Source: Nostoc sp. FACHB-280
GTDB taxonomy: Bacteria > Cyanobacteriota > Cyanobacteriia > Cyanobacteriales > Nostocaceae
Length of the DNA stretch: 43,646 nt
Reading direction: 5' to 3'
Assembly: GCF_014697615.1 (NCBI RefSeq)
Contig: NZ_JACJSD010000055.1
Coordinates: 1 to 43,646 of the forward strand
Positions 35,307-43,485 of this stretch are shown piece by piece. The notes under the pieces were generated by a model, which was not told the origin of the DNA, searched no databases, and worked only from the letters and a program-made list of their open reading frames with translations. A program made the position numbers and the translations under genes. Each line of letters starts with the position of its first letter. The first letter of the stretch is position 1.

Positions 35307-35705
35307 TTATTTGATATTTATTTCAAAGGTAATGCCTTTAAGTTTTGGGTGAGGATAAGTTTCAACATAAGATTTAATGATTTGTTGAAATATATCTGCA
35401 TAACTTAATGCTGCTGCTAATTGTTCCCAACTGGGAGTACGAGAAAATTTAATTCCTCTTTTTTTAGCTGCTTGACGACAAGCACGGTAAGAACCATACT
35501 GTTTGAGTAATTCAGCTTTATCAATTAACTTTGGTGTATTTGCAGGTAAAGCTGCTATGGGCTGTTCATCTATCTGTAAGCTTTGCTGTTGCAGTACATT
35601 AACCGCAACTTGGGCAACTGTGTAGATGGCTGCGGAGTTGTGCAACTCTTGAAGCTGATTCTCTTTTAGCTCTTCTAGTAGTTGAGTGATTCGTTTTTTA
35701 CCCAT
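35307..35705 (-). CDS. Uncharacterised 132-residue protein
   Basis: Not recognised. It is helical: MGKKRITQLLEELKENQLQE, then AAIYTVAQVAVNVLQQQSLQ; the middle LLKQYGSYRACRQAAKKRGI looks like a helix-turn-helix-like basic segment, followed by KFSRTPSWEQLAAALSYADI. It follows the coiled-coil gene at 35711-36325 with a five-base gap on the same strand, so the two form an operon and probably work together. A DNA- or RNA-binding role is possible from the basic segment but not shown. Confidence 0.7.
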   Translation of the reverse strand: MGKKRITQLLEELKENQLQELHNSAAIYTVAQVAVNVLQQQSLQIDEQPIAALPANTPKLIDKAELLKQYGSYRACRQAAKKRGIKFSRTPSWEQLAAALSYADIFQQIIKSYVETYPHPKLKGITFEINIK

Positions 35706-35710
35706 AAGTT

Positions 35711-36325
35711 TTATTTATCTAAGAGAGAGCGTCCTTGTGAAGCTGAGTCTGTGTACATTTGTGGTTTTTCCAGACGCTCTTCGTCAGCATCAACTTCAAC
35801 TTCACCAGGAAGATATGACTTAGGGACAGTCTTCAGTGTTGGGGTTTCTGTTTCTTCAACTTTATCTTCACGCCACCACAGCACAATTGCTTTGATGGCT
35901 CCTAGGAATTTAAAAAATCGACTGGGAGTAGACAAATAACCCCAGTGAGCTTTTTCTGGATTATCAACATCGGACACAGAATCAAACGCATCTGAAAGTT
36001 TGTCTAAATATCCAGCCATTGACCTAATTTCACGCTCTAGGTCTGTAACAATCTGCCGATTATTAGAAGCAAGTTGTTCTTTTTCTAGTTTGAGTTGGCT
36101 AATCATCACTTGTAGGCGTTCTACATCTGTTTTTAACCGCAAGGCAGATTGTTTATGTTCTTCATTTCTGCGGAGCAGTTGTGAACGACTACGATTTGTA
36201 AAAATTAGACAGTCTCGCATTTCTTTATACAATTTGTCAGCTTCAGTATTGCTGAGGCTTTCAACTGTTTTCGGAAACTCTGTCGCGGAGCGAAAACGAG
36301 CAGACGGTTGATTCTGTCCAGTCAT
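35711..36325 (-). CDS. Uncharacterised coiled-coil protein
   Basis: 204 residues. The N-terminal half (about 30-110) is a coiled coil rich in Glu, Arg, Leu and Gln (e.g. LKTDVERLQVMISQLKLEKE). Then come YLDKLSDAFDSVSDVDNPEK and a short aromatic segment STPSRFFKFLGAIKAIVLWW that may touch a membrane. The C-terminal tail is acidic and unstructured. It is transcribed just before the 132-residue unknown. A structural or scaffold role is possible; no family recognised. Confidence 0.72.
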   Translation of the reverse strand: MTGQNQPSARFRSATEFPKTVESLSNTEADKLYKEMRDCLIFTNRSRSQLLRRNEEHKQSALRLKTDVERLQVMISQLKLEKEQLASNNRQIVTDLEREIRSMAGYLDKLSDAFDSVSDVDNPEKAHWGYLSTPSRFFKFLGAIKAIVLWWREDKVEETETPTLKTVPKSYLPGEVEVDADEERLEKPQMYTDSASQGRSLLDK

Positions 36326-36606
36326 AGTATCATTGAATTAATCGTGATATTGTTTTATACGAAGCTTTGCTTTTACCCGCTTGGGGTTAAAAGTCTTAAT
36401 TAAATGTCAAAATTTTAACTTAACAGAGCAGCATAATATATGAGTAAATATATCATGCTTAAACTAGTAACCTGCTAAAAATGTCACTATAAAATTTGTT
36501 ACTCAACTAGACAGCGTTAGTTCTGACTATTTTGCAATAGCAGATCCAAGGTTAAAATAATTGTTCTGTAACCAATTAAGCGATCGCCTAGTCCAAACAT
36601 CAAACT

Positions 36607-36840
36607 ATGAATTATCACATTTGCGATTTGGAAGCGACTCCCGAATGGCTAAAAATGGAATCAATTGATTACATCGCCGAATGTTTAGAGGTTTGTGAAA
36701 CTCTAGAAATGGTGGCTGACTTACGAGAAATCTTTCCTCGCCAGACACTACGTTCGGCAAGTATCAAGGTATGTGAAGTGCAGCGCCAAAGGTTAATTAA
36801 CTGGTTGCAAGTGTTGAATCAACAGGAGAAAGTCGCGTAA
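36607..36840 (+). CDS. Uncharacterised 77-residue protein
   Basis: A small acidic helical protein, MNYHICDLEATPEWLKMESI ... ECLEVCETLEMVADLREIFP, ending in RQRLINWLQVLNQQEKVA. No motif recognised. Codon use and composition look real, and it is preceded by about 280 bases without other genes (36326-36606, AT-rich, nothing recognised). The Ser/Thr kinase gene starts 114 bases downstream on the same strand, so they may share a transcript. Confidence 0.6.
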   Translation: MNYHICDLEATPEWLKMESIDYIAECLEVCETLEMVADLREIFPRQTLRSASIKVCEVQRQRLINWLQVLNQQEKVA

Positions 36841-36954
36841 AATTCTCCCCAGAGGCAAAATCAGCAGTTATTTGAAGTTACATTTAGCAAATATCAACAC
36901 TCTTCTGTCAAGTAAAAGGGACAATAAAAACAAGTCTCCTTCAGTTCGCAAAGC

Positions 36955-38100
36955 ATGAGCTACTGCCTTAATCCTCGGTGTCCCAAACCAGAAAATCCAA
37001 CTGATGTTAAGTTCTGTACGACTTGTGGTTCTAAGCTTCTCCTCAAAGAACGCTATCGTGCCGTTCGTCCGATAGGACAAGGTGGTTTTGGCAGAACCTT
37101 TTTAGCTATCGATGAAGATAAACCCTCAAAACCGCGCTGTGTGATTAAGCAATTTTATCCGCAAGCCCAAGGTACAAACACAGTCAAAAAAGCGGTGGAG
37201 TTATTTAACCAAGAAGCCGTGCAGTTGGATGAATTAGGTAAACATCCACAAATCCCGGAACTTTTGGCATATTTTACCCAAGATGATCGGCAGTATTTGG
37301 TGCAAGAATTTATCAATGGGTTAAATTTAGCGCAGGAGTTAGCCCAAAATGGGACTTTTAGTGAAACGCAGATTTATCAACTATTGCATGATTTATTATT
37401 GGTGTTGCAGTTTTGTCATGCTAGACAAGTAATCCACCGTGATATTAAACCAGAAAATATCATTTTACGTGAGAGCGATCGCAAACTAGTTTTAGTTGAT
37501 TTTGGTGCGGCGAAATCGGCAACGGGTACAGCTTTAAATCACACTGGTACTAGTATTGGTAGTCCTGAATATGTGGCACCGGAACAAATTAGAGGTCGAG
37601 CAATTTTTGGTAGTGATATTTATAGTTTGGGAGCGACTTGTATTAACTTATTAACTGGGCGATCGCCTTTTGATTCTTATAATACTAATAGTGATACTTG
37701 GGCTTGGCAACAATATTTAGCTACTCCTGTGAGTCTTCATTTAAGTCGCATTCTCAATAAAATGCTAGAAAGCATTCCCGCTAGACGCTATCAAACAGTC
37801 GATGAAGTTCTACAAGACTTAAATACCCAGTCTCCGCCAACAAATAAACCACATATACCAGTAAAATCACAGGTACAGTCATCCCCAACGTTACCACCTC
37901 AAATTGTCAGCAAAACACCAAGCCAAATTGATTTAGAATTGGAAGAATTAAAAACTCAATTTATGGGTGGGAAACCTCAACCAAATCAAGTACAGCCAAA
38001 AAATCCCACATCCCAATCTACAAGTAACAGCGAAATAGATCAAGAATTAGAAGAATTAAAAGCTAAATATTTAGGTAACAATAACTCACAAAATCCCTGA
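36955..38100 (+). CDS. Serine/threonine kinase with N-terminal zinc ribbon
   Basis: 381 residues. Residues 1-25 (CLNPRCPKPENPTDVKFCTT, then CG) have four Cys that form a zinc-ribbon-like or redox site, as in cyanobacterial SpkB-type kinases, where Cys oxidation controls activity. The kinase domain is complete: GQGGFGRTFLAIDED (glycine loop), CVIKQFYP (Lys), VIHRDIKPENIIL, LVLVDFGAAKS and SPEYVAPEQIRG. The tail has two copies of an acidic-helical motif, IDLELEELKTQFMGG and IDQELEELKAKYLGN, separated by a Pro/Gln linker. Cytoplasmic, since no membrane helix is seen. Confidence 0.92.
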   Translation: MSYCLNPRCPKPENPTDVKFCTTCGSKLLLKERYRAVRPIGQGGFGRTFLAIDEDKPSKPRCVIKQFYPQAQGTNTVKKAVELFNQEAVQLDELGKHPQIPELLAYFTQDDRQYLVQEFINGLNLAQELAQNGTFSETQIYQLLHDLLLVLQFCHARQVIHRDIKPENIILRESDRKLVLVDFGAAKSATGTALNHTGTSIGSPEYVAPEQIRGRAIFGSDIYSLGATCINLLTGRSPFDSYNTNSDTWAWQQYLATPVSLHLSRILNKMLESIPARRYQTVDEVLQDLNTQSPPTNKPHIPVKSQVQSSPTLPPQIVSKTPSQIDLELEELKTQFMGGKPQPNQVQPKNPTSQSTSNSEIDQELEELKAKYLGNNNSQNP

Positions 38101-38106
38101 TAAATT

Positions 38107-39279
38107 TTAATAAAGTTTTTGAATCTCATTTATCGTATTGATGAGTATACAAGATGCTTTTTCAACTTCTGCTTGAGTTGTAAATTTACCAAGACCAATT
38201 CGCAATGATCCATCAATGATATTTTCTGGAAGGTGCATAGCTTGTAAAACATGAGAAGGTGCAACCACGCCTGATGAACAAGCTGCACCTGTGGAAATAG
38301 CTAATTGCTGACGAACTCGTGCAATGATGGCGGTATTAGAAATATCGGGGATGGAAATGTGTAAATTACCTGATAAACGGTTGTTTAAGTCTCCATTCAC
38401 TACTAATTCGGGAATTGCGGCTTGGAGTTGGTTTTGTAGCTGATTTCGTAAAATTGCGATCGCATTTTCATCTTGTTCCATCTCCAAGCGTCTCAATCTG
38501 CAAGCTTCCCCCACACCGACGATTCCGGGGACGTTAAGTGTACCTGATCTGAGTCCCTGCTGATGTCCCCCACCGTAAATCATTGGTGGGAGAAGATTAT
38601 TCTTCCTCACTACTAATACACCAACTCCTTTGGGTGCGTAGAGTTTATGTCCAGAAATCGCTAGATAAGTAATCCCCCAGTCTTGGAAATTCAGGGGAAT
38701 TTTGCCGACGGCTTGGGATGCGTCGCATAGAAAGGGGATATTGTGAGAGGATGCGATCGCGCCAATTTTTTTGATGGGGTAAATTGTCCCGACTTCATTG
38801 TTAGCCGCCATCACACAGAGTAAAGCCGCACCATCAGCACAGACTTTTTCCAGATATTCTAAATCAATCTGTGCTTGTTGATTGACTTTTAACCAAATAA
38901 TTTCCGCCAGTCCTTTTTTAACTAAGGCTTTGCAAGTATCTATCACGGCTTTGTGTTCCACAGGGGAAACAATGATTTTGGCGGGGGTATTTTGTTGTGC
39001 AATTTGGTAATCGAGCGAAGTCGAGATTTGTCCTTGAATTACTAAATTAATGCTTTCCGTTGCGCCAGATGTAAAAATAATTTCCTTGGGTGAGGCGTTA
39101 ATTAAGTCTGCTATTTGTTGACGGGCTTGTTTAACTGCTTTCGCGGCTGCATTACCATAATCATGATCTACACTATTGGCTTTACCAAAGGCGGTAGTCA
39201 TATAGTACATGACTTTCTCGGCTACTCTAGGGTCAACGGGAGTAGTTGAGTGGTAGTCTAGGTAGATTATGTTAGTCAT
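38107..39279 (-). CDS. Cysteine desulfurase (NifS/IscS family)
   Basis: 390 residues, class V aminotransferase fold. It starts NIIYLDYHSTTPVDPRVAEK; PLP-binding Lys lies in YLAISGHKLYAPKGVGVLVV; the catalytic Cys is in ISTGAACSSGVVAPSHVLQA. It takes sulfur from cysteine for Fe-S clusters, tRNA thiolation or other cofactors. No iscU, nifU or suf genes are adjacent, so the pathway cannot be told. It converges with the kinase gene seven bases away, and no terminator hairpin is seen between them. Confidence 0.95.
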   Translation of the reverse strand: MTNIIYLDYHSTTPVDPRVAEKVMYYMTTAFGKANSVDHDYGNAAAKAVKQARQQIADLINASPKEIIFTSGATESINLVIQGQISTSLDYQIAQQNTPAKIIVSPVEHKAVIDTCKALVKKGLAEIIWLKVNQQAQIDLEYLEKVCADGAALLCVMAANNEVGTIYPIKKIGAIASSHNIPFLCDASQAVGKIPLNFQDWGITYLAISGHKLYAPKGVGVLVVRKNNLLPPMIYGGGHQQGLRSGTLNVPGIVGVGEACRLRRLEMEQDENAIAILRNQLQNQLQAAIPELVVNGDLNNRLSGNLHISIPDISNTAIIARVRQQLAISTGAACSSGVVAPSHVLQAMHLPENIIDGSLRIGLGKFTTQAEVEKASCILINTINEIQKLY

Positions 39280-39416
39280 TTTTAACGCGGAGTAATGCAG
39301 AAAATGATCATAACAACTCTCTTAACTCTCTGCGCCTCTGCGTGAGATTTCATCACCCTAATAAAGCATGGTTTCGGTATTATAGGGTTATCGGGTTCTA
39401 GTTAGCGAGTCAGGTT

Positions 39417-39692
39417 ATGGAAAGCATAAAGATTAGAACACATATCGGTAATGATGGAATTTTGCAAATCCAGCTTCCACCTGAGATTGCTAACCAAGAA
39501 TTAGATGTAGTAATTGTCTTTCAGCCTGTGAGTCCAGAACCATCACAGACTACAAACAAAACACCCCAAGAATTAGGTTATTCTCATAGGTTTTTAGAAA
39601 ATGTCATAGGTAGTTGGGAAGGTGAACCCCTGGAAAGAGCAGAACAGCTTCCCTTTGAGAATCGGGAGGAGATTCAATGGCCTACCTCCTAG
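39417..39692 (+). CDS. Antitoxin-like partner of the VapC gene
   Basis: 91 residues. The N-terminus SIKIRTHIGNDGILQIQLPP ... ELDVVIVFQPV resembles the beta-strand DNA-binding start of AbrB-like or DUF104-type antitoxins. The C-terminus FLENVIGSWEGEPLERAEQL ... NREEIQWPTS is acidic, as in toxin-wrapping tails. The last 16 bases overlap the VapC start, the usual arrangement of a toxin-antitoxin operon. The family name is uncertain. Confidence 0.75.
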   Translation: MESIKIRTHIGNDGILQIQLPPEIANQELDVVIVFQPVSPEPSQTTNKTPQELGYSHRFLENVIGSWEGEPLERAEQLPFENREEIQWPTS

Positions 39693-40075
39693 ATACAAAT
39701 GCGTGTATCCAAATTCTTAATTCATCAAATTCACCTGTTACCCAAAAAATTCTGACAATTCCTGCTCAAGAAATTTACATCTGTACAGTTGTTTATAGTG
39801 AACTGTACTATGGAGCTTACAAAAGCAAGAATGTTAACAGAAACCTCAGTCATCTGGAAAATTTATTGGCTGAGTTTACTGATTTATCACTAGATATTCA
39901 AGCAGCAAAAATCTCTGGAAAGATTCGCGCTCATCTTGATACTTTGGGAACTCCAATTGGAGCTAATGACTTGTTAATTGCTGCGAACGCTTTAGCAAAT
40001 GATCTCACGTTGATCACCCACAACACCCGTGAATTTAGGCGTATTGACGGGTTGAAATACGAAGACTGGGAATAA
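39677..40075 (+). CDS. vapC: VapC-type PIN-domain ribonuclease toxin
   Basis: 132 residues with all PIN acidic positions: MAYLLDTNACIQIL (Asp6), VVYSELYYGA (Glu), PIGANDLLIAANALAN (Asp), and the final ITHNTREFRRIDGLKYEDW. PIN toxins cleave tRNA or other RNA with Mg2+. SD GGGAGGAG precedes the ATG within the antitoxin gene. Complete and probably functional. Confidence 0.93.
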   Translation: MAYLLDTNACIQILNSSNSPVTQKILTIPAQEIYICTVVYSELYYGAYKSKNVNRNLSHLENLLAEFTDLSLDIQAAKISGKIRAHLDTLGTPIGANDLLIAANALANDLTLITHNTREFRRIDGLKYEDWE

Positions 40076-40104
40076 CTACAGCTATATATAAAGTAGTGTA
40101 CCTA

Positions 40105-40335
40105 TTATCTGAACTCCCTAAACTCTTTGCGTCTTTGCGCCTGTGCTAAGTCTATCTCATGGTTGCCCCAGAAGCGGTAAGTTGAGAGGGTGCGATCGCC
40201 TAAACTGTCCCAGGCTTTTTGAAATTCTGTAACTGCTTGTTCGCAAAGTTCTTCACTATAGGCTAACCATATTACTAATGTGGGTTCATAGCGTTGCTGA
40301 TTAAAAATATGAATTTTTCTTACGCATTCGCCGCC
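40105..40335 (-). pseudogene. Truncated gene fragment disrupted by a repeat
   Basis: The minus strand reads an open frame without start ending at TAA 40105-40107: QQRYEPTLVIWLAYSEELCE, QAVTEFQKAWDSLGDRTLST, YRFWGNHEIDLAQAQRRKEF. It is protein-like but not identified. Its upstream side runs into GCCTACCGCAAGCGGAACAC followed by CTGGCGGCGAATGCG, a dispersed Nostoc-type repeat, and there is no start codon, so the gene seems to be cut there. The last residues come from a GCGCAAAGACGCAAAGAG-type repeat as well. Confidence 0.5.
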
Positions 40336-40441
40336 AGGTGTTCCGCTTGCGGTAGGCGCAAAGACGCAAAGTTATAAAGAATAATAAAAGGTAATTTACT
40401 ATTTCATGTTCTGATTAAGCAACGTCTAGATTTATTCTTTT

Positions 40442-41824
40442 TTAAACGTAAATCCAATCAGGACTAAAACCTTGGAGAGTTGCTAAAGAAATTAAAGGTT
40501 GGATAGTTTTTGTATAAACATTCATCAGGATTTCTAAATTTAATAAATCATCTGGTTGATCAACTTTCAACTCTGCCACAAAAGATTCAATATCATTTAA
40601 CCATTTTGCTTGAGAGACATTTTGCTTATAAATCGTTAAGCCTAAATGCTGTAATGATACAAAATCACCTAAATATACTTCTGACGGTAAATTATTAGAC
40701 TTAGAAGAATTAACAGATTTTGTGGTCGGAATTAAATTCCATAATTGATCATGAGCTACAAAAGACCAAGGCAAATAATGATCTAAAGAAATTTCATTCT
40801 TATTTAATTTGATTTTAGAATAAATACATTCAATCTCCCGATGTTCTAAAATGGTTTTCCAATATTTAGTTTGATTACCTAGAGAATCTCTCTCTTGTGG
40901 CATAAATAACTTATTAACTACATTAGGTGTGCTGGGGTTTCTCTGCTGCATATAATTCAACCATTCCCAGGAAGCCCAACCCCTAACTATTGTGTAATTT
41001 TCCTCTAAATACTGAATCCAATCAGGATGTAAAATAATGGCGTTACAATTTTTTTGATCTTCAGAATTGAAGCAATATAACGGCTTTTTAGTATCGGCTT
41101 GATTGTTGGCTAAATTAATAATAGTGGGATTAACATTATAATCTTTTAAGCCCCTTGTTTCTTGGGCAAAGAAAGGACGAATTAGACGATAAGACACATA
41201 GCGATTAATTGAAATAACAATATCATCGAGATTTTGGTTATTAATAGCTGTCCGCAAAAGTTTTTTATCTGTATCTCTAAACTTTAAAATCGGTTCTGTA
41301 ATTTCTAGCTCAAGAGCATCTAATTTATTAGCAATTTGGTCTTGCTGCCCAAAAGACAATTTAAAATAATTGTGCGGATACCAAGCATTAGCTAACATCT
41401 CAACAATGATTTCTCGAAAGCTAAGAGGCGATAAAGTATCAAAATTTCTTCTCTTAAGAATATCTAATATTGATATAAAGTAAAGATATTTATATGAGTT
41501 AGTAATATTGTTAAATATTTGAGATAAAACTGTAACATTAACTTTATCTGACAGTGGTAAATCCTGATTCATAATGGGATTTCTAAATAAAATTAAATCT
41601 CCTAAATATACTTGAATAAAATCATTTGCAGCTGATTGATTAATCTTATTTAACGCCTTGACAATTTCTGCAACAGTTTCAGCCGTAGGATCAATTTTTT
41701 CATGATACCAACGGAAGACAATCGGACGTTCAACACCTAAACCCGCCGCCAGTTGGCTTTGGCTGATGTCGTAAGTCTCTAAAACCTGTTTAAGTGCTTG
41801 TCCTGCTTTTCCCATATTTTCCAT
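40442..41824 (-). CDS. HTH-domain plus HNH endonuclease fusion protein
   Basis: About 460 residues from the ATG at 41824 (a GTG two codons earlier is possible). The N-terminal XRE-type helix-turn-helix is seen at about 5-60 (TYDISQSQLAAGLGVERPIV, FRWYHEKIDPTAETVAEIVK). A long middle region of unknown fold follows. The HNH endonuclease motif is near 340-385: ECIYSKIKLNKNEISLDHYL, PWSFVAHDQLWNLIPTTKSV, NSSKSN. An HNH nuclease with its own repressor-like domain suggests a defence or mobile-element role. It is AT-rich and divergent from a small gene, with palindromic operator-like sites between them, which fits self-regulation. Activity is not shown. Confidence 0.82.
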   Translation of the reverse strand: MENMGKAGQALKQVLETYDISQSQLAAGLGVERPIVFRWYHEKIDPTAETVAEIVKALNKINQSAANDFIQVYLGDLILFRNPIMNQDLPLSDKVNVTVLSQIFNNITNSYKYLYFISILDILKRRNFDTLSPLSFREIIVEMLANAWYPHNYFKLSFGQQDQIANKLDALELEITEPILKFRDTDKKLLRTAINNQNLDDIVISINRYVSYRLIRPFFAQETRGLKDYNVNPTIINLANNQADTKKPLYCFNSEDQKNCNAIILHPDWIQYLEENYTIVRGWASWEWLNYMQQRNPSTPNVVNKLFMPQERDSLGNQTKYWKTILEHREIECIYSKIKLNKNEISLDHYLPWSFVAHDQLWNLIPTTKSVNSSKSNNLPSEVYLGDFVSLQHLGLTIYKQNVSQAKWLNDIESFVAELKVDQPDDLLNLEILMNVYTKTIQPLISLATLQGFSPDWIYV

Positions 41825-41861
41825 TATCACAGGATAGCGATCGCAACTTTGTTAACTTTTA

Positions 41862-41901
41862 TGATAACTAATTTGCTATATTCGTTATCACTTATGATAA
41901 C
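41862..41901. promoter_or_regulatory. Palindromic operator candidate in the divergent promoter
   Basis: GTTATCACTTATGATAAC (41884-41901) is a perfect inverted repeat, GTTATCA/TGATAAC with four bases between. A third TGATAAC lies at 41862-41868, and a partial fourth (ATTATCAC) overlaps the start of the HTH-HNH gene. The sites span the promoter region of both divergent genes, so they are likely bound by the HTH protein itself. Confidence 0.65.
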
Positions 41902-41913
41902 AAAACAAAGATC

Positions 41914-42162
41914 ATGTTAAACAGGTGCGTTATGGCGGAAGAATTTGTGAGGTTAGAAGATAACAGCAGCAATCAAGTCCAGGTGAGGCGAGAAAAGATA
42001 AAGCACATATTAGTCGGTAGTCCTGAATTAGTTAGGAGAACAATCTATCAGCTACATACTACAGGTTATGCAGAGGTTGGCTCTTGGTCAAAACCCGTCA
42101 TAGCAGGAAGTTTAGGCGAATTAGGCGATGTAGTAAGTGTATTAATTAGACAGCAAGGTTAG
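41914..42162 (+). CDS. Uncharacterised 82-residue protein
   Basis: Starts at ATG 41914 or 41932 (MAEEFVRLEDNSSNQVQVRR). A small soluble protein with REKIKHILVGSPELVRRTIY and QLHTTGYAEVGSWSKPVIAG; no family recognised, although short helical proteins like this are common near cyanobacterial accessory genes. It is divergent from the HTH-HNH gene and would share its operator. A hairpin follows its stop. Confidence 0.65.
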   Translation: MLNRCVMAEEFVRLEDNSSNQVQVRREKIKHILVGSPELVRRTIYQLHTTGYAEVGSWSKPVIAGSLGELGDVVSVLIRQQG

Positions 42163-42178
42163 GAAATCAAACCCGTCG

Positions 42179-42231
42179 AGAGTTGGTGCGATTAACTGAG
42201 GTAGTTAGACAATTCTGATTGCACCAACTCT
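42179..42231 (+). terminator. Hairpin after the 82-residue gene
   Basis: AGAGTTGGTGC (42179-42189) pairs with GCACCAACTCT (42221-42231), 11 perfect bases with a 31-base loop. There is no long T run after it, so it could be a terminator or part of a repeat. Confidence 0.5.
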
Positions 42232-42275
42232 TGATTTAAGAGAATCATTAACTTTCAATTCGGAGTAACAGCGAA

Positions 42276-43184
42276 GTGACGCGCTTCATACATGACAAAT
42301 TCGCCAAAGACTATCTAGAAGAACTATTAAAAGACTACGGAGAAGTCAAAGCATCAGAAAAAGTCTCAGGAGAAATCAAAGAAATAGATGTCTTATTCAC
42401 ACCCAACAAACAGCAAACACCTAACTTACAAATCCTGGGTTTACTAGGAAGATTTGCTGAAAATCCAGCCATCATAGAACCCTTTCGTAATCCAGCATCC
42501 ACCGATGAAATCTGTAATTGTATACTCAAATTATTAGAAGTCAAAGCCTCACTGCGACGAGAAGCTAAAACCAACAAAACCAAACTTCAAGACGCAGAAA
42601 TTCCCCAATTGTGGGTGCTAACTCCCACAGTATCCGAAACTAGACTATCTAGCTTTGGAACAGTCCAAAAACCCGATTGGATATCAGGAGTATACTTTCT
42701 CCCTGATGCACTACGCACAGCAATTGTCGCCATACATCAACTACCACAAACACCCGAAACACTATGGCTGAGGCTTTTAGGTAGAGGAAACGTACAATCA
42801 CAAGCAATTATGGAATTGCAAGCGTTACCATTAAATCATCCATACCAACAAGCCACCCTCGAATTAGTTTACAACCTGCGGGAAAACTTAAGGATCAATC
42901 AAGAATTAGAAACAGACGATAGGGAGTTAATTATGAGATTAGAACCACTTTATCAAAGAGATAAAGAACAAGCTATATGGCAAGGAAAGCAAGAGGGACG
43001 GAAAGAAGGAGAACAAGATTTAATACTACGCCAACTCAATCGCCGACTTGGAGAAATTAACCAATCATTAATAGAGCGAATTCAAAAATTATCAATTGAA
43101 CAATTAGAAAATCTCGGAGAAGCATTACTAGATTTTTCTAACATTGCTGATTTAGAAACTTGGTTAAACCAACAACAAGAATAA
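42276..43184 (+). CDS. DUF4351 family protein (Rpn-like)
   Basis: 302 residues, GTG start (frame has no nearby ATG). The N-terminus TRFIHDKFAKDYLEELLKDY ... EIKEIDVLFTP resembles the PD-(D/E)XK-type start of Rpn/DUF4351 proteins, with the acidic EIDVLF and the following helices. The C-terminus holds a charged linker (WQGKQEGRKEGEQDLILRQL) and the DUF4351 repeat NRRLGEINQSLIERIQKLSI ... LGEALLDFSNIADLETWL. Very common in cyanobacteria; recombination-promoting nuclease activity is known for related Rpn proteins, but this one is untested. Confidence 0.87.
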   Translation: MTRFIHDKFAKDYLEELLKDYGEVKASEKVSGEIKEIDVLFTPNKQQTPNLQILGLLGRFAENPAIIEPFRNPASTDEICNCILKLLEVKASLRREAKTNKTKLQDAEIPQLWVLTPTVSETRLSSFGTVQKPDWISGVYFLPDALRTAIVAIHQLPQTPETLWLRLLGRGNVQSQAIMELQALPLNHPYQQATLELVYNLRENLRINQELETDDRELIMRLEPLYQRDKEQAIWQGKQEGRKEGEQDLILRQLNRRLGEINQSLIERIQKLSIEQLENLGEALLDFSNIADLETWLNQQQE

Positions 43185-43198
43185 ATTATTATCAAACA

Positions 43199-43224
43199 GT
43201 GCGTTATGCTTTGCTTTAACGCAC
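43199..43224 (+). terminator. Hairpin GTGCGTTA ... TAACGCAC after the DUF4351 gene
   Basis: Two perfect eight-base arms with a ten-base loop, 15 bases after the stop. The core GTGCGTTA is shared with the dispersed inverted repeat at 27754, so it is both a possible terminator and a repeat. Confidence 0.55.
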
Positions 43225-43239
43225 CTGACTTAATAACTG

Positions 43240-43440
43240 TTATTTTTCTTCATAAGGATTAATCCAGTTTTCTACCTTTAAATTAGAAACACGGGAAAAT
43301 TCCCTAACATTGGCTGTAATTGGCTAAGTCTTCATCCAGTGTTTCAAGATTAGAAAGTGTTTCTAGGAGTGATTTTTTCTGAATAGGAGAGATGATAGTG
43401 AAGGGAACGCCATTTTGAATAGACCTATCTTTAAAAGAAA
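43240..43440 (-). pseudogene. Remnant of a second vapBC pair
   Basis: On the minus strand the end reads ITANVREFSRVSNLKVENWI then NPYEEK-stop, the classic C-terminus of a VapC PIN toxin (compare THNTREFRRIDGLKYEDW in the intact copy at 39677-40075). Upstream and in another frame lies an antitoxin-like tail, GVPFTIISPIQKKSLLETLS then NLETLDEDL. The body of the toxin is missing and the frames are broken, so this is a decayed toxin-antitoxin locus next to a transposase gene. Confidence 0.65.
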
Positions 43441-43485
43441 TTTAATGAGAGGATAAGCATATCCAAGTAAATTTACGCAAACAAA

